From NCBI GenBank assembly GCA_021732365.1, contig JAKFVD010000035.1, positions 1-47,127 on the forward strand: 47,127 nt of DNA. The letters run 5' to 3'. The notes beneath the pieces were generated by a model. That model worked only from the letters and a program-made list of their open reading frames with translations, did no database searches and was not told the DNA's origin. Made by a program: the position numbers and the translations under genes. Shown here piece after piece: positions 43,695 through 47,127 of this stretch; position 1 is the first letter of the stretch; the number at the start of each line of letters is the position of its first letter. The stretch comes from Methylotenera sp. GTDB taxonomy: Bacteria > Pseudomonadota > Gammaproteobacteria > Burkholderiales > Methylophilaceae.

Positions 43695-43905
43695 ACCCCT
43701 TGGCCGCGCCTTCGGCTTGAGTAGCAGATGCAAGGTGGCGAGGACTGTTTGAGCGCTGAAAGCGTGAGTTCCGCAGTCACCACGCAGATGCGGCGCGCAT
43801 AAGTTTTATTCTTAGCCGAAGGAAACAAGCGGCAGTGGGGTGCCCTTTTATTTGGTTACTTTGTTTTGGGCAAGCAAAATAAAGTAACTCACCTAAATGC
43901 GAATC
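43695..43905. repeat. Dispersed-type intergenic repeat ending in a 14-bp hairpin
   Basis: The segment has phrases I know from repeats scattered through many proteobacterial genomes (GAGTAGCAGATGCAAGGTGG, AGCCGAAGGAAACAAGCGGC, GTTACTTTGTTTTG). It ends with GTTACTTTGTTTTG (43855-43868) paired with CAAAATAAAGTAAC (43875-43888), one mismatch. GTGG...GACTG also pairs with CAGTC...CCAC inside. No gene is present. Confidence 0.6.
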
Positions 43906-43927
43906 AGAGGCTTATCTTAGGGCAAAT

Positions 43928-44668
43928 TTACTCTAACGACTCTGGATTTTTTATCACTTTCTTTCCCTCTGTTAATAAACGGCGCTCTACTTTTTTAATA
44001 TCTTCTACTGCTGGCAATGATTCTGGCCTAATTCCCCTATCGAGCAATGTCTTTCTTACAGCCTCGTTATTGGTTACATGTTCATTTGATATAGCAACTT
44101 GTCTATTTAAATCATTAGCTTTTACATTAAAAATAGTAATTTCAGTTGCAAAGTCTTTTGCCTTTAAAATAATAGTCGGTGCAAAATCTGCAAGCGGTCG
44201 ACCGTCAGGGACTTTCCATTGAGATTTCATTGCTTGAGTGTTTTTGCCAAATAGCGCTTGATCGCCTTTACTGCGAATGATGCCAAAATCTTGGTCATTT
44301 CCAGTTTTTTCATAAATCAAGCTGGATAATTCCTTTTCTGTTGATGTTAGTTTTTTGCGAGCAGATAGCCTTTCCGATTCAAGAAGTCTTTGTTCTATAA
44401 GCTCAGCGCGCCTTGTCTGTATTGCAAAGTATGTTTGAGCAAATGCAATTTCTTGTTTTTGAGAATCGCCATTTTGCGCAATAAGATAACAGGCATATCG
44501 ACTAAGCATAATGTCATCAATTTCACGTTGGCTTCCAGAGCCAAGATCAACCATTTTGTTGACATCAACAAAATGGTCCGAAATATTATGACCAGATATC
44601 TCGCAAGCTGTTTTAGCTTTAGAGATTGCAGTATTGAAATTACTGTAGGTTAACTCGTAAGCGGCATT
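43928..44668 (-). pseudogene. dinD: DNA damage-inducible protein DinD, 5'-truncated
   Basis: The frame reads KAKTACEISGHNISDHFVDV, then DDIMLSRYACYLIAQNGD, QTYFAIQTRRAEL and the DinD C-terminal region, strongly like E. coli DinD, which inhibits RecA-mediated strand exchange. Upstream the homologous frame is open only to a stop at 44669-44671, with no start codon except an internal ATG at 44554 that would remove conserved sequence. The first 25-35 residues (start of the BRO-like domain) are missing, so the gene was cut, perhaps by the insertion that left repeats at 44711-44779. Confidence 0.75.
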
Positions 44669-44710
44669 TTAATACCAATATAAATCAATAAGTTACAGTG
44701 AGTGTTAGCA

Positions 44711-44779
44711 CCATAAGCTGCAATCAAACAACCCCATAAGCTGCTAGTATCACCATTAATTTACGCATAAGTCGCAATC
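44711..44779. repeat. Three short direct repeats next to truncated dinD
   Basis: CCATAAGCTGCAATC (44711-44725), CCATAAGCTGC (44734-44744) and GCATAAGTCGCAATC (44765-44779) recur within 70 bp. Such spaced repeats resemble the ends of IS21-like elements, and they lie where dinD is broken. Confidence 0.5.
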
Positions 44780-44860
44780 GAGCTGAGAGGCCCTATTTAC
44801 CTAGATTCTATGAAGCTTTGAATAGGAGGATTCGACCTCTTCAAATGCGCATGGATATGC

Positions 44861-45505
44861 TTATTTAGTATTCAAGATTTCCTGAACATTAACTTCTAAC
44901 ACCAAATCTGAATGTTCAAGCATCGTTGGCTTAACACTATGTCCAAGAGTAACCAGAAAAAGGTTTGACCCTTCGCGTCTTGCAAATTTCATTGCTGGTA
45001 CAAAGTCACTGTCGCCTGTAACTAAAACAATTGTCTGAACTTGCTTCTTTAGAGTTAATGCTGCAATATCCATCCCAATTCTCATATCTACACCTTTTTG
45101 AGTAATGTTCGGATTAAGGTCAGCCTCGGTGATATTTAATTCAGTTTTGCCTTGTGATTTATTTAAAACCTTAGTTCTTATTTGCCAACCATTGAAAGAT
45201 AATTCACCAAGCCTTAATGCGACATGAGGGTATTTGGCAAGTTGCTCGAAAAGTGCTCTGGATTGACCAACTATATGTGATTTTGCGAAATCAATCTTAT
45301 CCGTAGACAACGGTTTATCGTAGGTTTCTTCTAATGGCGTAGAATCATAGTAATAAATTCTATGAAGTCTTTGATTTTCCAAGTGAGGAGATGATTTGAT
45401 TTGTTCAAATAATAAACTGAACTTTTGTATGTCTGCGGGACTTTTGGCATTACCAAGTTTTCTTTTTGCAAACCCAGCATCAACCAATATTGCGTAATTT
45501 TGCAT
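44861..45505 (-). CDS. NYN domain protein (PIN-like nuclease, LabA/DUF88 type)
   Basis: The 214-residue protein has the acidic site of NYN/PIN nucleases: LVDAGF with Asp9, KGVDMRIGMD with Asp140 and Asp146, and LVTGDSDFVPAM with Asp165/167. The strand order fits a LabA-like RNase fold. It is cytosolic. The ribosome site is weak. It stands alone, next to broken dinD; relatives act on RNA, and some sit in defence islands. Confidence 0.85.
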   Translation of the reverse strand: MQNYAILVDAGFAKRKLGNAKSPADIQKFSLLFEQIKSSPHLENQRLHRIYYYDSTPLEETYDKPLSTDKIDFAKSHIVGQSRALFEQLAKYPHVALRLGELSFNGWQIRTKVLNKSQGKTELNITEADLNPNITQKGVDMRIGMDIAALTLKKQVQTIVLVTGDSDFVPAMKFARREGSNLFLVTLGHSVKPTMLEHSDLVLEVNVQEILNTK

Positions 45506-45928
45506 AGATAACGCCCAAAAAAATTGGCCACCATGTGGGTCGAGAATCTAGTTCTCTGTTATATGTCACCCAAAGGTAGCCGGTCTGTATTTAGAGCATT
45601 ATACGATATCTACTATTATTTACAAACAATAGACTACGTATATTACATTAATATGACCTAATGTAGCTCATAAAGGTTCTTGCAGAGCCCATACTATACC
45701 TATTGAATCGAAAGTTTCGGTTGCCAAAGTACGAGTCTCGGCTAGAGGCATAGGAATTTAGATTTGGTCTTTATGGGCAATCTCCACAAAATAGACATAA
45801 GCTTTACACGGCATTTTCCGACTCTCTTGACCGGTTGCGGGACGCAAAACTTATGACAAGATTATTATACCAATTTACATACATATGTAAAAATTGTGCC
45901 GTGTAATAACTATCAAGGGGTCTGGATC
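45506..45928. other. Intergenic region, 423 bp
   Basis: AT-rich upstream region of the HTH gene. A short palindrome ACATACATATGT lies at about 45877-45888. No gene or RNA seen. TAAC and GTTA ends near 45510-45560 do not form a valid attC. Confidence 0.4.
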
Positions 45929-47017
45929 ATGTCTATTCAATTTGAACGGGAATCGCTCTATGAAGAAGTCTGGTCAGAGCCACTCACACGGTTAGGTAAA
46001 AAATATGGCCTTTCCGATAACGGTCTCCGTAAGGTTTGTATAGCGCTGAATATTCCTTTGCCGAAAGCAGGACACTGGGCAAAAATAGCTGCTGGTCACC
46101 AAATACCTAGGACAGCACTTCCTAAAAATTCTAAAATCACAAGTTACCTAAGTAATCCAAAGCCAGCTGAACCACAAAGTCAGGAAAAATCTGAAGATGC
46201 TATCTGGCTTGAGCATCGAGAGTCATTTGAAGCAGATCCAGCCAATTATATTGTTGTAGACCTCCAACCAAAAAAATTTCATCCCTTATTACTAGAGACT
46301 CGTAGCCGTCTCATTGAAAAGGCTAAAGTATCGGCAAAATTGATAATTGAAGCTCAGAAAGAAGCGAGCAAACCAAGAGGAAGGGTCTGGGAACCTCATA
46401 TTAACGCGGCAAATTTGAGTATTTTTGAGCAAGGCGGCCAAATTCTTGATCTCTATAAACGGGATATGCCATTTAGATTTACCCCACTGACTTATGAAAG
46501 GGGTCTGGCAATAGCAAATACTCTTTTTTATATGGCCGAAAGTCGTGGCTTCGAAATTATCAAAGAGAAAGATAGCAATACCCTGTGTATCAAAACTAAT
46601 GGTGGTCAAGTCTATATTCGCATGACTGAAAAACTCCGTGATGAAGTAGTGAATCCTAATAATCTTTCTGATATTGATAAAATACTTGGTAGAACTAAAA
46701 TCAAAGTACCGACAGGTATCCTTCGTTTTTACCTATCTTCTGAGGGGTCATCTAGCGAAACTGAAATAAGTGACTCCGATGATAAGTTGCTTCAAGACAA
46801 TTTGAATCTGGTTTTCTGCAAAATATATAAATTAGTCATACGTAGCAAAGCAAAACATCGAGAATGGGCTGAGCGGCGTCGTGAGTATGCAGAAGAAGAA
46901 CGTCGACGTGAAGAAAGAGAGAGGGTTCGCCAAGAAAAATTGCGGCTTCAAGAAATTGAATCTCAAAAAAGAAAGGACTTATTAAAAGAAGCTAATGATT
47001 TGTTAAATTGCATCTAA
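45929..47017 (+). CDS. HTH and coiled-coil hypothetical protein
   Basis: The 362-residue protein begins with a probable DNA-binding helix-turn-helix (ESLYEEVWSEPLTRLGKKYG, then SDNGLRKVCIALNIPLP, residues about 7-45). Its centre is mixed, and the C-terminal 60 residues form a long Arg/Glu-rich coiled coil. I chose ATG 45929 behind AAGGGG; the upstream ATG at 45896 lacks a ribosome site. This architecture is common in mobile or defence contexts, but I do not recognise a named family. Confidence 0.7.
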   Translation: MSIQFERESLYEEVWSEPLTRLGKKYGLSDNGLRKVCIALNIPLPKAGHWAKIAAGHQIPRTALPKNSKITSYLSNPKPAEPQSQEKSEDAIWLEHRESFEADPANYIVVDLQPKKFHPLLLETRSRLIEKAKVSAKLIIEAQKEASKPRGRVWEPHINAANLSIFEQGGQILDLYKRDMPFRFTPLTYERGLAIANTLFYMAESRGFEIIKEKDSNTLCIKTNGGQVYIRMTEKLRDEVVNPNNLSDIDKILGRTKIKVPTGILRFYLSSEGSSSETEISDSDDKLLQDNLNLVFCKIYKLVIRSKAKHREWAERRREYAEEERRREERERVRQEKLRLQEIESQKRKDLLKEANDLLNCI

Positions 47018-47019
47018 AT

Positions 47020-47053
47020 TTGACCCACCAAATGCATCGAATATTGACCCACC
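47020..47053. repeat. Two TTGACCCACC direct repeats at the right edge
   Basis: TTGACCCACC occurs at 47020-47029 and 47044-47053. Paired repeats of this sort occur at IS21-type ends, so an insertion sequence may begin just outside the window. Confidence 0.4.
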
Positions 47054-47127
47054 CTTGAGCTGTTTATTCTATCTCTAAAGTTAATTTAAGATCACTTTTA
47101 TTCACCTCCTTTTTTGGTTTATTTGCA

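Noticed and set aside
45510..45560. Possible integron attC site (TAAC ... GTTA ends)
   Set aside because: The right core would be GTTATAT, which does not fit GTTRRRY, and no integron integrase or cassette array is near.
1..47127. CRISPR array
   Set aside because: No run of regularly spaced repeats with unique spacers was seen; caspase here is not accompanied by type III cas genes.

Overview
The window is Gram-negative, probably betaproteobacterial DNA. The closest fit I can suggest is a low-GC Methylophilales-type genome. That placement is an inference from the style of the tRNA-Met fragment, the mer, DUF2789 and bestrophin genes and the moderate-to-low GC; I could not run a search. No complete tRNA or rRNA gene is visible.

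Region 1 (1-14790) is an AT-rich integrated element. It carries the end of an unknown gene, a KlcA/ArdB antirestriction gene, a small membrane protein, two large element-type proteins (one a P-loop NTPase) and a P4-type tyrosine integrase (5020-6180). Two cargo modules follow. Module 1 (about 6459-9607) has an SGNH hydrolase divergent from a membrane-anchored alpha/beta hydrolase whose C-terminus looks frameshifted; it is bracketed by paired direct repeats (6211-6458 and 9608-9735). Module 2 (9797-13620, minus strand) is a tight three-gene operon: alpha/beta hydrolase, caspase-fold protease, and an unrecognised 500-residue protein. This is the best candidate for an undescribed, probably anti-phage system. 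A broken HNH nuclease gene follows. The element ends at a 46-nt 3' fragment of tRNA-Met (14745-14790) that still has its terminator, which marks the right attachment site; the intact tRNA should lie beyond the left edge.

Region 2 (14791-20585) holds small exported proteins (DUF3617, a lipoprotein, a frameshifted gene), an IS21-family istAB element and a divergent pair of unknown genes.

Region 3 (20701-26543) is metal resistance: merR divergent from merT-merP-merA with a typical Pmer, then cueR behind its own CueR-type operator, then small exported Met/Cys/His-rich proteins, a tandem pair of paralogues with matching leader hairpins, and a CusF-like copper protein.

Region 4 (26636-39720) is iron acquisition. 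A Fur-box-controlled FTR1 permease precedes a minus-strand, translationally coupled operon that matches the vibrioferrin order pvsABCDE: ATP-grasp ligase, NIS synthetase, MFS exporter, NIS synthetase, PLP decarboxylase. A sixth gene, for an HpcH/HpaI-fold protein, may be an SbnG-like citrate synthase. A near-consensus Fur box lies upstream of pvsA. A PepSY membrane protein and a TonB-dependent receptor, with another Fur-like promoter, complete the uptake route.

Region 5 (39721-47127) has a decayed transposase fragment, an autoregulated MerR/thioredoxin/CcdA operon with a perfect 12-bp-arm operator, bestrophin and DUF2789 genes, a dispersed intergenic repeat, a 5'-truncated dinD, a NYN-domain nuclease-like gene and an unknown HTH/coiled-coil protein. 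Short repeats of the kind seen at IS ends lie next to dinD and at the right edge.
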